From contig NZ_JUGF01000003.1 of NCBI RefSeq assembly GCF_000799165.1, positions 1 through 64,000 of the forward strand: a DNA stretch of 64,000 nt, given 5' to 3'. Below are positions 28,417 through 38,642 of this stretch, piece by piece; within the stretch, counting starts at the first letter, position 1, and the number at the start of each line of letters is the position of its first letter. The notes beneath the pieces were generated by a model, which saw only the letters and a list, made by a program, of their open reading frames with translations, was not told where the DNA came from and searched no databases. Origin of the DNA: Methylotenera versatilis 7 (GTDB lineage: Bacteria > Pseudomonadota > Gammaproteobacteria > Burkholderiales > Methylophilaceae). The translations under genes and the position numbers were made by a program.

Positions 28417-30303
28417 ATGGCTGAATCTTGGTACGTTGGATTGGTGAGTGATTCGTTGAGTTTTTCAAAAAAATCTTATTCAACTACCTTACAGTTTGCA
28501 ATTGGCCTAGTGGCATTTTGCTGTGTTTTTAATGCGCAGGCTGCTGAAACAAATGCCGAAGTAAGCACTAAAGCAATCGCTGAAACAAATTATGCCGTTG
28601 AGATTACGTTAACACCGGATGTCGTGTCGGCTGCAGAGCAAACATTGCTTACCGATTTACTGGATAAGCATCTTGAAATCATTAAATGGCGCAACAATCC
28701 AAAAATGTCGCCGATAGAGTGGCAGCGAATTTATCGATTAACACCCAAAGCAATCACAGATTTATTGGCGACAGAAGGTTATTTCTCACCAGAGATCCAG
28801 CCTTCAATTGAAAAAGTGGGCAATATAGCGCAGGCAAGGTTCTTAATCAATCCGGGTAAGCCAGTTTTGGTAAGTGCGGTCGATTTAAAATTCAGCGGCA
28901 GTATTTTGCAGCAAACGGATGAGGCGGCTAGTGAGGTCTCTAGGCAAAAAATTACCATCGCGCAACTGCAACAAGATTGGCTATTGCAGACTGGCGCGCA
29001 ATTCAGGCAAGAAAATTGGAATCAGGCAAAGCGGCGTTTACTGATTGGTTTGTTAGTCAGGCAATACCCAAACGCTACGATTAAATCCAGCAAAGCAGAA
29101 GTGAATCCAGATTTTCATTCAGTTGCTTTGCAGGTAGAGATAGACAGTGGCAAGAGCGTGCAATTTGGCGAACTGCAAATTGAAGGTTTAACGCGTTACC
29201 CAGCCAGTATTATTGAGAATCTAAATCCCATTAAGCCCGGCAGTACATATAGTCAATCCAGATTGCAGCTATTTCAATCACGTTTAGAAGAAAGCGGTTA
29301 TTTCCTTGGGGTAGAAGTAACCGCAAATACACCAACTGCGGATGCGGATACTGCGCCCGTTAAAGTGGTGGTGCAAGAAAATCAATCCGTTAAAGTAGGT
29401 ATTGGCGCTGGTTACAGTACAAACACTGGCGCGCGTGCGCAATTAAGCTATGATGATTTGAATTTATTTAATCGCGGCTGGCGCTTAACCAGCAGCTTAA
29501 AGCCAGAGCAGCGAGCGCAGTCATTAAGCGGTTTAATTCGCTTGCCGACTGATGCTGACGGTTACCGCGATAGCATGAATGCGGGTTTGGAGCGAAAAGT
29601 GATTGAAGGCCAAATTACCACATCAGGCCAGGCGGGCATTAATCGTAGCTGGGGTCCGCGCAGAACCGAGCAAACCGTTGGTGCTGGCTATTTGATTGAG
29701 CATCAGGAAATTGATGGGGCAGAATCTTCCACCAAAAAAGTAGCGACGCTTTCTTATGGCATTACGCTACGACGCACGGATAATGACCGTAATCCAACGC
29801 GCGGCTATTTGTTCAATGCACAATTTGCTGTCGCACCGCTTGAAACGCTTTCAGATGGGCGTTTTTTACAAAGCTACCTAAAAACGCAAGGGTATTATCC
29901 TGTCACCGATTCAACACAATTAATCGCACGTGCAGAAATCGGTATGGTCAATGGTAAAAATAGTGCGCCCGCTGCATTTTTATTCCGTGCCGGCGGCGAT
30001 CAATCGGTACGCGGTTACGCCTATGAGAGTTTGGGCGTAACAGAAGGTGATGCGATTGTCGGCGGGCGTTATTTGGTGACGGGCAGTGTAGAAGCGATTC
30101 AATGGTTAACTAAACAGTGGGGAGCTGCTATTTTTGTCGATTTTGGTAATGCGGCCAACACGCTGCAAGATTTAAAACCGGTATATGGCTACGGATTGGG
30201 TGCGCGCTGGAAAAGCCCGATTGGCGCAATCGGTGCAGATATCGCCTATGGCGAAGCGACAAAAGAATACCGCTTGCACTTTAACTTGGGCGTTGCCTTT
30301 TAA
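28417..30303 (+). CDS. tamA: outer-membrane translocation and assembly module TamA (BamA/Omp85 family)
   Basis: Omp85-family outer-membrane protein that, with TamB, helps insert autotransporters and other barrels and supports envelope lipid homeostasis. The 628-residue protein has an N-terminal export segment (hydrophobic at about 25-43, ending AQAAE) and three POTRA domains (about 55-300). A 16-strand barrel follows, ending in the canonical terminal phenylalanine (LHFNLGVAF). The barrel contains the conserved FRAGGDQSVRGYAYESLG segment, the Omp85 VRGY/F motif. The first 24 residues precede the hydrophobic core, so a later start is possible, though no better in-frame ATG was noted. tamB follows directly. 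Confidence 0.93.
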   Translation: MAESWYVGLVSDSLSFSKKSYSTTLQFAIGLVAFCCVFNAQAAETNAEVSTKAIAETNYAVEITLTPDVVSAAEQTLLTDLLDKHLEIIKWRNNPKMSPIEWQRIYRLTPKAITDLLATEGYFSPEIQPSIEKVGNIAQARFLINPGKPVLVSAVDLKFSGSILQQTDEAASEVSRQKITIAQLQQDWLLQTGAQFRQENWNQAKRRLLIGLLVRQYPNATIKSSKAEVNPDFHSVALQVEIDSGKSVQFGELQIEGLTRYPASIIENLNPIKPGSTYSQSRLQLFQSRLEESGYFLGVEVTANTPTADADTAPVKVVVQENQSVKVGIGAGYSTNTGARAQLSYDDLNLFNRGWRLTSSLKPEQRAQSLSGLIRLPTDADGYRDSMNAGLERKVIEGQITTSGQAGINRSWGPRRTEQTVGAGYLIEHQEIDGAESSTKKVATLSYGITLRRTDNDRNPTRGYLFNAQFAVAPLETLSDGRFLQSYLKTQGYYPVTDSTQLIARAEIGMVNGKNSAPAAFLFRAGGDQSVRGYAYESLGVTEGDAIVGGRYLVTGSVEAIQWLTKQWGAAIFVDFGNAANTLQDLKPVYGYGLGARWKSPIGAIGADIAYGEATKEYRLHFNLGVAF

Positions 30304-30341
30304 TTGATGTGGTGCATTCTAAAAATGAGGAAGCTGTTTTA

Positions 30342-33300
30342 ATGCTACGCCATTACATGACTGCCGTGATGCTGAGCGTAAGTATGCTGCTTTATACGCC
30401 TGTACAAGGCGAAATGACCATTAGCGGTAGTTCTAATTTGGATACGCTGAGCTACGATTTAGATAATATTCATCTGAAATTAGAAAAGCTGGAATCGCGC
30501 TGGCAGATTTTTCCGCTAGATAACAAGCTTTCTGTGGATAAACTGCGTGCACGGCGTTTGACTATCACGATGCGATCTGCGGCAAAAAAAGCGGGCGATT
30601 CCCCATTGCCAGCGCAAATTAAGCTGCCTTTCCCTATTAAGGTCACGCAAGCAGAAGTAGTTGAGTTGGTGATTATTACCCCAACAGAGCAACATATTTT
30701 AAATAATGTGCAATTTGATATTGAGGCCGATTCTAAAACGATTCAACTAAACAGGTTAAGTGCTGGCACGCCATTTGGCCAAGTGGATGCTACGCTTAAT
30801 TTGGGCACTGCGAACCCATTTGTATTGACTGGAGCAGTGAGCATTAAGCAAGCAGGTATCAAAGAGGTTAGTATTGAGAAAGATACTTCTAATAAAACAA
30901 GCACTGATAAAACCACCGCATCAATGCCTTATGATGTAAAAGTGAATCTATTGGGCGATTTAAAACAATTGCGATTTGAATCTGCAATCATGCTGGCTTT
31001 GCAGAATGATCAGTTGGCGTTATTGCAAGCGGATAATCAAAACGAGAATGTTGCTGCAAAAATCCAGGTGATGGGTGAGCTTGGGTTGGCGGGTGAATAT
31101 CCGCTAAAAATGCATGCACAAATTAATGAGTTTCAACCGGAGCGTTTAGGCAGTTATCCAGCAGGACTGTTAAATTTAGATTTAAATCTGCAAGGCAATC
31201 TATCGCCAGAGACTAATTCTACTGGCTTGCAAATCTTGTTGTCGGCAAAAGATAGTTATTTGCAGGTAAAAAATCAGCGCCAGCCTTTAATCACGGAAGG
31301 CAGAATGACTTTTGTAAATAGCCATTTACAGGATATCGATTTTAAAGCCAAGATTGCCAATAACAGCCTAAGCGCTAGTGGTAATCTTGGTGCGCCAGAA
31401 AGCCAGCTGTTGTGGCATGCGGATTTGCCTGACTTAACGACACTGGGAGAGCAATTTTCGGGCGAAGCGCATATTAATGGCACGCTTGCCGGTGTTTTTG
31501 AAAGTCTGGCATTAAGTGTTGATTTGTCGGCACAAAAACTCAAGTTACCTAACAATATAAAACTAGATAAGCTGGATGGAAAAGCCACGCTGTTGGCTGG
31601 TGCGCAGGGAAGTGCAGATGCAACACTCAATGCGACAGGCCTAAAAGTGGCGCAAAATTCAGTATTAAATGCCAGCTTTACTTTGCAGGGTACGCGTGCG
31701 CAACATCAGATGAAAATTCAAGCACTTGAAACACAGCCATCCACGTTGGATGCGAACAATCGGTTGCAGTTCGAAGCTACGTTGGCAGGCGGTTTGGATG
31801 CTGGACAATGGCAAGGGCTCATTCAAACGCTGAGTTTAAAGGGCGAAACGCCAATTACTCTTCAAGCACCGGCAAAACTAAGCCTTACCAGCCAAGACAT
31901 TGCTTTAGAAAACGCTACTTTGCAATTAGCAAAAGGCCGCGCTGTGATTGATACACTGAATGCTGGCAGCAAAGGTTTTATCAGTAAAGGCAATCTAAGT
32001 AACCTTGCACTGGATGATATTCCGCCAAGTTTGTTTCAACTGCCAGCACACTTACAAGGCAATCCTGTTTTTTCTGCCAAATGGGATGTTCATGCGGTAG
32101 AGGCGGTTAATGGCAGTGCTATTTTCAATCTGGAATCGGGTGATTTGAGCGTTATTACCAATGGTGTTGCAAAGCCGCTAGGTTTACAAAATGCTAAAGC
32201 AGAACTGAAGTTGAATAACAATAAAGCCGACTTTGTCATGCAGCTTAAAGGGCAGCAGTTAGGTTATGTTGATGCGCAGGCCAGCACGATGCTGACAAAA
32301 GTTGAATCAGGCTTTGCGCTGATGGCGAATGCGCCGCTTACACTATCTGGCGCTGCCCAACTCAATACGCTGGCTTGGCTGCCAGTGTCGGCTTCGTTGG
32401 CAGATGCCAGTTTGGACGGCGTTTTGAGCTTAACCGTAAACGCGGATGGCACTGTGCAAAAACCGAATTTACGCGGCAGTGCTATTGGCAAAAATATGCA
32501 GTTTACTCTGCCGTCACAAGGGGTGTCGCTGACAGACGGCACTTTGGATGCAGTATTTGAAAATGATGAATTGCGTATTACGCAGGCTGCTTTAAAAGGC
32601 GGGGCGGGATATTTACGTACAACTGGCACGCTGCAAATGGAAAACAAGCAGCCTAAAATAGCACTGGATTGGGTTGCCGAACAATTTACGGTTATTTCTG
32701 GGCCAGATAGGTTGTTAATATTAGACGGCACAGGTAAAACGACATTGCTTGAGGGTTTGTTTTCAATCTCCGGTGACTTTAAAGTGGCAAAAGGCTTGCT
32801 CGCGTTACCGGATGACAGTGTGCCGACGCTTGCTGATGATGTGGTGGTGCTTGGACAGGTTGATACAACAGAGTCGGCAGTGAAAGTGTTATTGAGTGGT
32901 TTGCGGATTGATTTGGGGGATGATTTTAAATTGCACGGACGCGGATTGGATGCACAGCTTTCCGGCGCTGTTACCTTGCTAGGCTTAACGCAATATCATC
33001 CACACGCTGAAGGTAGTATCAGGGTTCAGAAAGGCACTTATATGGCTTATGGCCAGATTCTGAATATCACACGTGGTGTGATCAGCTTTAGTGGTCCTTT
33101 AGATAATCCGGGCTTGAGCATACGGGCAATGCGCAATGCGGTCAGTGATAGTGCCAGTTTGATCACAACGAATGCAGAAGCAGTCAATAACACAGGTGAA
33201 ATCACGGGAAGTAATTTCAGCCAAACCACATCCTCCAGCGTGCAAACCGTGAACGCAGGGGTGGAAATCACCGGTAGTGGATTAAATCCTAGAGTCCAAT

Positions 33301-33692
33301 TGGTATCGGAGCCAAATGTACCGGATACCGAAAAGTTGTCTTGGCTATTACTGGGTCACGGTACAGAGCAAGCAGGTAAAAATGATTTTGCCATGCTTTC
33401 GTTAGCTGCAGGTGTGATGTTGTCAAACGGTGACTCTATGCCATTACAGACAAAGCTGGCGCGTGCGGCAGGGCTGGATGAGTTTGGTTTTTCTGGGTCT
33501 GATGCTGAAAGCGCATCGTTGACTTTTGGCAAGCGACTGTCCTCTCAGTTGTACCTCAGCTACGAAAAAAGCGTGAGTGGTTTATTGGATGTCGCCAGAC
33601 TGACTTTTAATATTACCCCGCGCTGGGCCTTGCAAGCGGAAGCCGGTACAGAAAGCGCGGTGGATGCTTTGTATACGTTTAGATTTAAATAA
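30342..33692 (+). CDS. tamB: translocation and assembly module protein TamB (AsmA-like, DUF490)
   Basis: Periplasm-spanning partner of TamA, a long hydrophobic beta-groove thought to carry phospholipid between membranes. The 1,116-residue protein has one N-terminal membrane or signal helix, then repetitive beta-rich sequence. The C-terminal TamB domain contains VQLVSEPNVPDTEKLSWLLL, a signature of the family, and ends with strands LYLSYEKSVSG and ALYTFRFK. ATG at 30342 is chosen over the GTG at 30309 because it starts directly before the hydrophobic segment and GAGGA lies upstream. ATG at 30357 is possible. It is rather shorter than E. coli TamB (1,259). Confidence 0.92.
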   Translation: MLRHYMTAVMLSVSMLLYTPVQGEMTISGSSNLDTLSYDLDNIHLKLEKLESRWQIFPLDNKLSVDKLRARRLTITMRSAAKKAGDSPLPAQIKLPFPIKVTQAEVVELVIITPTEQHILNNVQFDIEADSKTIQLNRLSAGTPFGQVDATLNLGTANPFVLTGAVSIKQAGIKEVSIEKDTSNKTSTDKTTASMPYDVKVNLLGDLKQLRFESAIMLALQNDQLALLQADNQNENVAAKIQVMGELGLAGEYPLKMHAQINEFQPERLGSYPAGLLNLDLNLQGNLSPETNSTGLQILLSAKDSYLQVKNQRQPLITEGRMTFVNSHLQDIDFKAKIANNSLSASGNLGAPESQLLWHADLPDLTTLGEQFSGEAHINGTLAGVFESLALSVDLSAQKLKLPNNIKLDKLDGKATLLAGAQGSADATLNATGLKVAQNSVLNASFTLQGTRAQHQMKIQALETQPSTLDANNRLQFEATLAGGLDAGQWQGLIQTLSLKGETPITLQAPAKLSLTSQDIALENATLQLAKGRAVIDTLNAGSKGFISKGNLSNLALDDIPPSLFQLPAHLQGNPVFSAKWDVHAVEAVNGSAIFNLESGDLSVITNGVAKPLGLQNAKAELKLNNNKADFVMQLKGQQLGYVDAQASTMLTKVESGFALMANAPLTLSGAAQLNTLAWLPVSASLADASLDGVLSLTVNADGTVQKPNLRGSAIGKNMQFTLPSQGVSLTDGTLDAVFENDELRITQAALKGGAGYLRTTGTLQMENKQPKIALDWVAEQFTVISGPDRLLILDGTGKTTLLEGLFSISGDFKVAKGLLALPDDSVPTLADDVVVLGQVDTTESAVKVLLSGLRIDLGDDFKLHGRGLDAQLSGAVTLLGLTQYHPHAEGSIRVQKGTYMAYGQILNITRGVISFSGPLDNPGLSIRAMRNAVSDSASLITTNAEAVNNTGEITGSNFSQTTSSSVQTVNAGVEITGSGLNPRVQLVSEPNVPDTEKLSWLLLGHGTEQAGKNDFAMLSLAAGVMLSNGDSMPLQTKLARAAGLDEFGFSGSDAESASLTFGKRLSSQLYLSYEKSVSGLLDVARLTFNITPRWALQAEAGTESAVDALYTFRFK

Positions 33693-33761
33693 TTTATGTA
33701 GCTAATGAACATTATAAGGCTGACTGGCCTAATTTAGCTGAATAAAAGCATTAACTTAGCG

Positions 33762-33790
33762 TTGACCATACTAGCTTGCACGCGTAGAAT
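33762..33790 (+). promoter_or_regulatory. sigma-70 promoter of tpiA
   Basis: TTGACC (33762-33767), 17-base spacer, TAGAAT (33785-33790), 24 bases before the tpiA start. The -35 box has five consensus bases and spacing is ideal. It probably also serves secG and possibly the downstream tRNA-Leu and nuo genes. Confidence 0.6.
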
Positions 33791-33814
33791 TCGCGGCAAT
33801 TCTTAAGGCATTTT

Positions 33815-34618
33815 ATGAGTCAATTTGCACCACAATCTCTCGCAAAAAAACCAATGCTTGTCAAAAAAATAGTTGTTGCCAATTGGAAAATGCACGGCAA
33901 TCTCAAGCAGAATCAAGCTTTGTTGGCAGATTATGTTGCGCTGCTTTCCGATTTAAAGCAGTCGCAAGTGGTTGTTTGTGCGCCTTATCCTTATCTTGCA
34001 CAATTGCAAAGTCTGTTACAGCATACCAATATCGCCTGGGGCGCACAAAATCTTGCTAAAAATGCAGAAGGCGCGTTTACCGGAGAGGTAAGTGCAGCCA
34101 TGTTAAAAGATTTTGGCTGCCAGTATGTGATTATTGGGCATTCAGAGCGGGCAACCGCCTATTGCGAATCCGATGAAAATATAGCGCAAAAGTTTTTGCA
34201 GGCAAAACAGCATGGTTTAACGCCCATTTTATGTGTGGGTGAAACATTGATCGAGCGCGAAGCTGGTGTGATGGAACTGGTCGTCGGCAAGCAGCTTGAT
34301 ACCATCATTAAGCTGCATAGCGCGGCTATCTTTGCCGACAGTATTATCTCGTACGAGCCGATTTGGGCGATTGGTACAGGGCTGGCAGCCACGCCTGAGC
34401 AGGCAAAAGCCATGCATAAATTTATTCATCATAAGATTGCAAGTCTGGATAAAGATGCGGCAAGCCGCTTAAAAATCCTCTATGGGGGAAGCGTAAACCC
34501 GCAAAATGCGGTACAATTATTCGCTGTACAGAATATTGATGGCGGGCTGGTTGGTAAATGCTCGCTTGAGTCGCAGGCGTTTGAAAAAATATGCATCGCG
34601 GCTGAATTGGCAACTTAA
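33815..34618 (+). CDS. tpiA: triosephosphate isomerase
   Basis: Interconverts glyceraldehyde 3-phosphate and dihydroxyacetone phosphate. The 267-residue protein keeps all catalytic residues: N23 and K25 (VANWKMHGN), H109 (IIGHSERA) and E181 (YEPIWAIGTG). It also has the phosphate-binding LYGGSVNPQNA. Compared with the usual 250 residues it has about 13 extra at the N-terminus. ATG at 33854 (MLVKKIVV) would give the standard length, but 33815 has AAGG 8 bases upstream and the promoter fits it. The isomerase connects to secG as in many proteobacteria. Confidence 0.97.
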   Translation: MSQFAPQSLAKKPMLVKKIVVANWKMHGNLKQNQALLADYVALLSDLKQSQVVVCAPYPYLAQLQSLLQHTNIAWGAQNLAKNAEGAFTGEVSAAMLKDFGCQYVIIGHSERATAYCESDENIAQKFLQAKQHGLTPILCVGETLIEREAGVMELVVGKQLDTIIKLHSAAIFADSIISYEPIWAIGTGLAATPEQAKAMHKFIHHKIASLDKDAASRLKILYGGSVNPQNAVQLFAVQNIDGGLVGKCSLESQAFEKICIAAELAT

Positions 34619-34721
34619 AACTTGCAAGGCATAAAGATCATAATAAACGTATCTTAAAATAACAGTTGGTTGCAGGTGAATACGCCTGCTTTAATGCAAG
34701 CCACTTTTTGGAATTTGTTTG

Positions 34722-35120
34722 ATGGAAAATTTGATTACAGTTGTACATGTTTTAGCAGCAGCAGGCGTTATCGGCTTGGTATTGTTGCAGCACGGTAAAG
34801 GTGCTGATATGGGTGCAGCATTTGGTAGTGGCGCATCCGGCAGTCTGTTTGGGGTGAGCGGCTCATCTAATGTTTTAAGTAAATTAACAGCGCTTTTCGT
34901 GATTATTTTTTTCAGTACAAGTATGACGCTTGCCTATATGGCGAGCCATCGCGCAGGAAGCAATAGTAGTGTGATTAAAGTGCCTTCAAATGCATCCGTC
35001 ATTAATTCAGATGCTGCAAAGCCTGATGCAGCTAAATTGCAGGAATCAACACCAAGTGCAAGTGGATCTAAAGCTGATGATGCAGCTTCAGGTAATACTG
35101 CTAAGGATGTGCCAAATTAA
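34722..35120 (+). CDS. secG: preprotein translocase subunit SecG
   Basis: Accessory subunit of the SecYEG channel. The 132-residue protein has two membrane helices (about 2-23 and 52-73) joined by the cytoplasmic loop VLLQHGKGADMGAAFGSGAS, the SecG signature. A long Ala/Ser/Asp-rich tail with no homology value follows. The ATG at 34722 is used instead of the TTG three bases earlier. It follows tpiA by 103 bases and precedes tRNA-Leu by 44, an order common in proteobacteria. Confidence 0.95.
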   Translation: MENLITVVHVLAAAGVIGLVLLQHGKGADMGAAFGSGASGSLFGVSGSSNVLSKLTALFVIIFFSTSMTLAYMASHRAGSNSSVIKVPSNASVINSDAAKPDAAKLQESTPSASGSKADDAASGNTAKDVPN

Positions 35121-35164
35121 ATTTCAGGATTGTTTTTAAATTAATAATAAATCCTTGAATAATT

Positions 35165-35249
35165 GCCGTCGTGGTGGAATTGGTAGACACGCTATCTTGA
35201 GGGGGTAGTGACGAAAGTCGTGAGAGTTCGAGTCTCTCCGTCGGCACCA
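35165..35249 (+). tRNA. tRNA-Leu (anticodon GAG)
   Basis: An 85-nt class II tRNA with encoded CCA. The anticodon stem CTATC/GGTAG encloses loop TTGAGGG, giving anticodon GAG (reads CUU/CUC). The long variable arm has a GAC-GAAA-GTC hairpin and the T-arm is GAGAG-TTCGAGT-CTCTC. The acceptor stem GCCGTCG/CGTCGGC has one internal T-T mismatch at positions 5 and 68. Confidence 0.96.
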
Positions 35250-35398
35250 ATAAGGTATCAAGTTAATAAGTCTTAAAAATAAATAGTATTAAAATAATAA
35301 ACAAAATGCTGTTCTAAAAAAGTAGTGAATTGTTTTGATTGTTAAGCCAAAAGCGAAACATTCAAAGATCTGTAGTAAAACCTTGTTAGGAAGTTTCT

Positions 35399-35755
35399 GT
35401 GCTGGAAAATTACTTTCCAATCTTGTTGTTTATCTTAGTGGGCCTTGCTGTAGGGCTTGGGCCACTTGTCCTCGGTAAAATCGTTTCTCCCCATAAGCCA
35501 GATAGTGAAAAGAATTCGCCTTACGAGTGCGGGTTTGAAGCTTTTGAAGATGCGCGCATGAAATTTGATGTGCGTTATTACCTGGTGGCCATTCTGTTTA
35601 TTCTGTTCGATCTGGAAATTGCATTTTTATTTCCTTGGGCAGTTGTATTGCAAGAAATTGGCTTAGCTGGTTTTTTAGCCATGATGCTGTTCTTATTAGT
35701 GCTGGTCGTCGGCTTTGTGTATGAGTGGATGAAAGGCGCCCTTGAGTGGGATTAA
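35399..35755 (+). CDS. nuoA: NADH-quinone oxidoreductase subunit A
   Basis: Membrane subunit of complex I, 118 residues, with three helices. Conserved features are [20 protein letters not shown] (about 34-53), which is the cysteine-bearing quinone-site loop, and [21 protein letters not shown]. It starts with GTG at 35399, preceded by TTAGGAAG. It opens the 14-gene nuo operon, whose members are spaced by less than about 100 bases or overlap. Confidence 0.97.
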   Translation: MLENYFPILLFILVGLAVGLGPLVLGKIVSPHKPDSEKNSPYECGFEAFEDARMKFDVRYYLVAILFILFDLEIAFLFPWAVVLQEIGLAGFLAMMLFLLVLVVGFVYEWMKGALEWD

Positions 35756-35776
35756 GTCAATGGGATTGATTCAGTC

Positions 35777-36253
35777 ATGAGTATTGAGGGTGTTTTAGAA
35801 AAAGGTTTTGTCACCACTACGCTGGATACGGTGATTAACTATACGCGTACTGGTTCATTGTGGCCGATGACGTTTGGTTTGGCGTGTTGCGCGGTTGAAA
35901 TGATGCATGCTGGCGCTTCGCGCTATGATTTGGATCGATTCGGTATTGTGTTTCGTCCTAGTCCAAGGCAATCGGATGTGATGATTGTTGCGGGTACTTT
36001 AGTGAATAAAATGGCGCCAGCCTTACGTAAAGTATATGACCAAATGGCTGAGCCGCGCTGGGTGATTTCCATGGGTTCGTGTGCAAATGGCGGCGGTTAT
36101 TATCACTATTCTTATGCGGTTGTTCGAGGTTGTGATCGTATCGTGCCAGTAGATGTTTATGTACCAGGATGCCCACCAACGGCTGAAGCCTTGCTGTACG
36201 GTATTATCCAGTTACAGAAAAAAATCAGACGTACGAATACAATTGCTAGGTAA
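35777..36253 (+). CDS. nuoB: NADH-quinone oxidoreductase subunit B
   Basis: Peripheral-arm subunit that carries the terminal 4Fe-4S cluster N2 next to the quinone site. The 158-residue protein has the ligand set [10 protein letters not shown] (tandem Cys), MGSCANGGG and [14 protein letters not shown]. The fold is complete and all four ligands are present. It lies 21 bases after nuoA and 35 before nuoC. Confidence 0.97.
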   Translation: MSIEGVLEKGFVTTTLDTVINYTRTGSLWPMTFGLACCAVEMMHAGASRYDLDRFGIVFRPSPRQSDVMIVAGTLVNKMAPALRKVYDQMAEPRWVISMGSCANGGGYYHYSYAVVRGCDRIVPVDVYVPGCPPTAEALLYGIIQLQKKIRRTNTIAR

Positions 36254-36288
36254 GCGTAATCACTAGGTAATCTTAAGAATAAAACATC

Positions 36289-36897
36289 ATGTCTACCAAA
36301 CTCGATCAATTATCGGCTCAACTAAAACTTGCTTTAAGTGGACTCGTAACGCAATTAACCGTTGCCCTAAATGAAGTTACGATTGAATGTAATGCGGATG
36401 ACTATCTGGCGGTGTGTAATAAATTGCGCGACCACGGTGAGCTTAAATTTGAGCAGTTAATCGATTTGTGTGGCGTAGATTATAGTCAGTATGCGATTGA
36501 AGACTATGCTGATGTGCAATGGGCTGGCAAGCGTTATGCAGTTGTATTACATTTGTTGTCCATTAGTCTGAACCAGCGAGTACGTTTGCGCGTGTTTGCG
36601 CAGGATGATGACTTCCCCGTGCTGCCCACGCTGGTTGATGTTTGGCCTGTTGCAAATTGGTTCGAGCGTGAAGCTTTTGACTTATATGGCTTAATGTTTG
36701 AAAACCACCCAGATTTACGTAGACTTTTGACCGATTACGGATTCGTAGGACATCCATTCCGTAAAGATTTCCCTATGATTGGTAATGTGGAGATGCGTTA
36801 CGATCCTGAGCAGCAGCGTGTCATTTATCAGCCAGTTTCTATTGAGATGCGTAACAATGTGCCGCGTATCATTCGCGATGAAGGGATGCATAAGTAA
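36289..36897 (+). CDS. nuoC: NADH-quinone oxidoreductase subunit C
   Basis: Peripheral-arm subunit of 202 residues. The diagnostic block [20 protein letters not shown] is at about 124-143 and is followed by [20 protein letters not shown]. It is separate from nuoD, not fused as in E. coli. The last base of its stop codon is the first base of the nuoD start (TAATGG), so translation is coupled. Confidence 0.97.
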   Translation: MSTKLDQLSAQLKLALSGLVTQLTVALNEVTIECNADDYLAVCNKLRDHGELKFEQLIDLCGVDYSQYAIEDYADVQWAGKRYAVVLHLLSISLNQRVRLRVFAQDDDFPVLPTLVDVWPVANWFEREAFDLYGLMFENHPDLRRLLTDYGFVGHPFRKDFPMIGNVEMRYDPEQQRVIYQPVSIEMRNNVPRIIRDEGMHK

Positions 36898-38150
36898 TGG
36901 CTGAAATTAGAAATTACACCATGAACTTTGGACCGCAGCATCCTGCGGCACATGGTGTTTTGCGCTTAGTATTAGAGTTGGATGGCGAAGTCATTCAGCG
37001 TGCCGATCCGCACATTGGTTTATTACATCGCGCGACTGAAAAGTTAGCCGAAAATCGTACCTATCTGCAGTCGATTCCCTATATGGATAGGCTGGATTAT
37101 GTATCAATGATGGCCAATGAGCATGCCTACGTGATGGCGATTGAAAAAATGATGGGTATTGAAGTGCCGATTCGTGCGCAATATATCCGTGTGATGTTCG
37201 ATGAGATTACCCGCGTTTTAAATCATCTGCTGTGGCTAGGCGCGCATGCACTGGACGTTGGTGCGATGACGGTGTTTTTATATGCATTTCGTGAGCGTGA
37301 AGATTTATTCGACTGTTATGAAGCAGTTTCCGGTGCACGTATGCATGCGACGTATTATCGCCCAGGCGGTGTATATCGTGATTTGCCGAATCAAATGCCG
37401 CAGCATGAAACTACTAAATTCCGCAGTGCAAAAGAGATTAATAAACTGAATGAAAACCGCCAAGGTTCATTTTTAGATTTCATTGAAGATTTTACGAATC
37501 GCTTCCCGACTTATATCGATGAATATGAGACGCTATTAACCGATAACCGTATCTGGAAGCAGCGTACAGTTGGTGTTGGTGTGGTTTCGCCAGAACGTGC
37601 TTTAGCGCTAGGCTTTACCGGTCCTATGCTGCGCGGCTCTGGTATTGAGTGGGACTTGCGTAAAAAACAGCCTTATGAAGTCTATGCAAATTTAGATTTT
37701 GATATTCCAGTAGGTGTTAATGGCGATTGTTATGATCGTTATTTGGTGCGTATGGAAGAGTTCAGGCAATCGAATAACATTATCAAGCAATGTATTAACT
37801 GGCTGCGTGCGAATCCTGGCCCTGTGATTACCACCGATAACAAAGTGGCACCCCCAGATCGTGAAGGCATGAAAACCAATATGGAAGACATGATTCACCA
37901 CTTTAAATTGTTTACAGAAGGCTTCCATGTGCCAGCAGGTGAGGCGTATGCGGCAGTAGAACATCCAAAAGGTGAGTTTGGTATTTACATGGTTTCTGAT
38001 GGGGCGAATAAACCTTACCGTTTGAAAATTCGTGCGCCAGGTTATCCACATCTTGCAGCATTAGATGAAATGACAAGAGGTCATATGATTGCAGATCTGG
38101 TGGCTATTATTGGCACGCAAGATATTGTTTTTGGAGAGATCGACAGATAA
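36897..38150 (+). CDS. nuoD: NADH-quinone oxidoreductase subunit D
   Basis: 49-kDa subunit that forms the quinone-binding cavity with NuoB. The 417-residue protein has [22 protein letters not shown] (about 10-31), [23 protein letters not shown] and the C-terminal FGEIDR. These are all standard for the NiFe-hydrogenase-related fold with the NiFe ligands lost. The start overlaps nuoC by one base. Confidence 0.98.
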   Translation: MAEIRNYTMNFGPQHPAAHGVLRLVLELDGEVIQRADPHIGLLHRATEKLAENRTYLQSIPYMDRLDYVSMMANEHAYVMAIEKMMGIEVPIRAQYIRVMFDEITRVLNHLLWLGAHALDVGAMTVFLYAFREREDLFDCYEAVSGARMHATYYRPGGVYRDLPNQMPQHETTKFRSAKEINKLNENRQGSFLDFIEDFTNRFPTYIDEYETLLTDNRIWKQRTVGVGVVSPERALALGFTGPMLRGSGIEWDLRKKQPYEVYANLDFDIPVGVNGDCYDRYLVRMEEFRQSNNIIKQCINWLRANPGPVITTDNKVAPPDREGMKTNMEDMIHHFKLFTEGFHVPAGEAYAAVEHPKGEFGIYMVSDGANKPYRLKIRAPGYPHLAALDEMTRGHMIADLVAIIGTQDIVFGEIDR

Positions 38151-38168
38151 AAATCTGGCAGATAGCTT

Positions 38169-38642
38169 ATGTTAAGTAAAGAATCCATCGAAAAAATAGA
38201 TTACGAACTCACCAAATATCCTGCTGATAAACGTCAGGCAGCGGTAATGAGTGCGCTGCGTATCGTGCAAACGGAGCGTGGTTGGTTATCAAAAGAAAGC
38301 ATGACTGAGGTGGCTGAATATTTGCGTATTCCTGAAATCGCGGTCATGGAAGTAGCCACTTTTTATAATATGTACGATTTAGAGCCCGTTGGAAAATACA
38401 AAATCAGTATTTGTACCAATATTTCATGCATGTTGCGCGATTCTGATGCCATTGTGACGCATCTGCAAAATAAACTGGGTGTCGGCTTTAATGAAGTGAC
38501 GCCAGACGGAAAATTTTGTTTGAAAGAGGGCGAGTGCATGGGAGCTTGCGGCGGTGCGCCTTTGTTGATAGTGAATAATCATACGATGCATGAGTTTTTA
38601 ACCGTAGATAAAGTAGATGCTATTTTAGAGGAGCTAAAGTAG
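38169..38642 (+). CDS. nuoE: NADH-quinone oxidoreductase subunit E
   Basis: 24-kDa subunit with a thioredoxin-like fold and the 2Fe-2S cluster N1a. The 157-residue protein has the ligands [10 protein letters not shown] and then [12 protein letters not shown], plus the helical N-terminal region typical of the family. The stop TAG shares its final G with the GTG start of nuoF. Confidence 0.97.
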   Translation: MLSKESIEKIDYELTKYPADKRQAAVMSALRIVQTERGWLSKESMTEVAEYLRIPEIAVMEVATFYNMYDLEPVGKYKISICTNISCMLRDSDAIVTHLQNKLGVGFNEVTPDGKFCLKEGECMGACGGAPLLIVNNHTMHEFLTVDKVDAILEELK

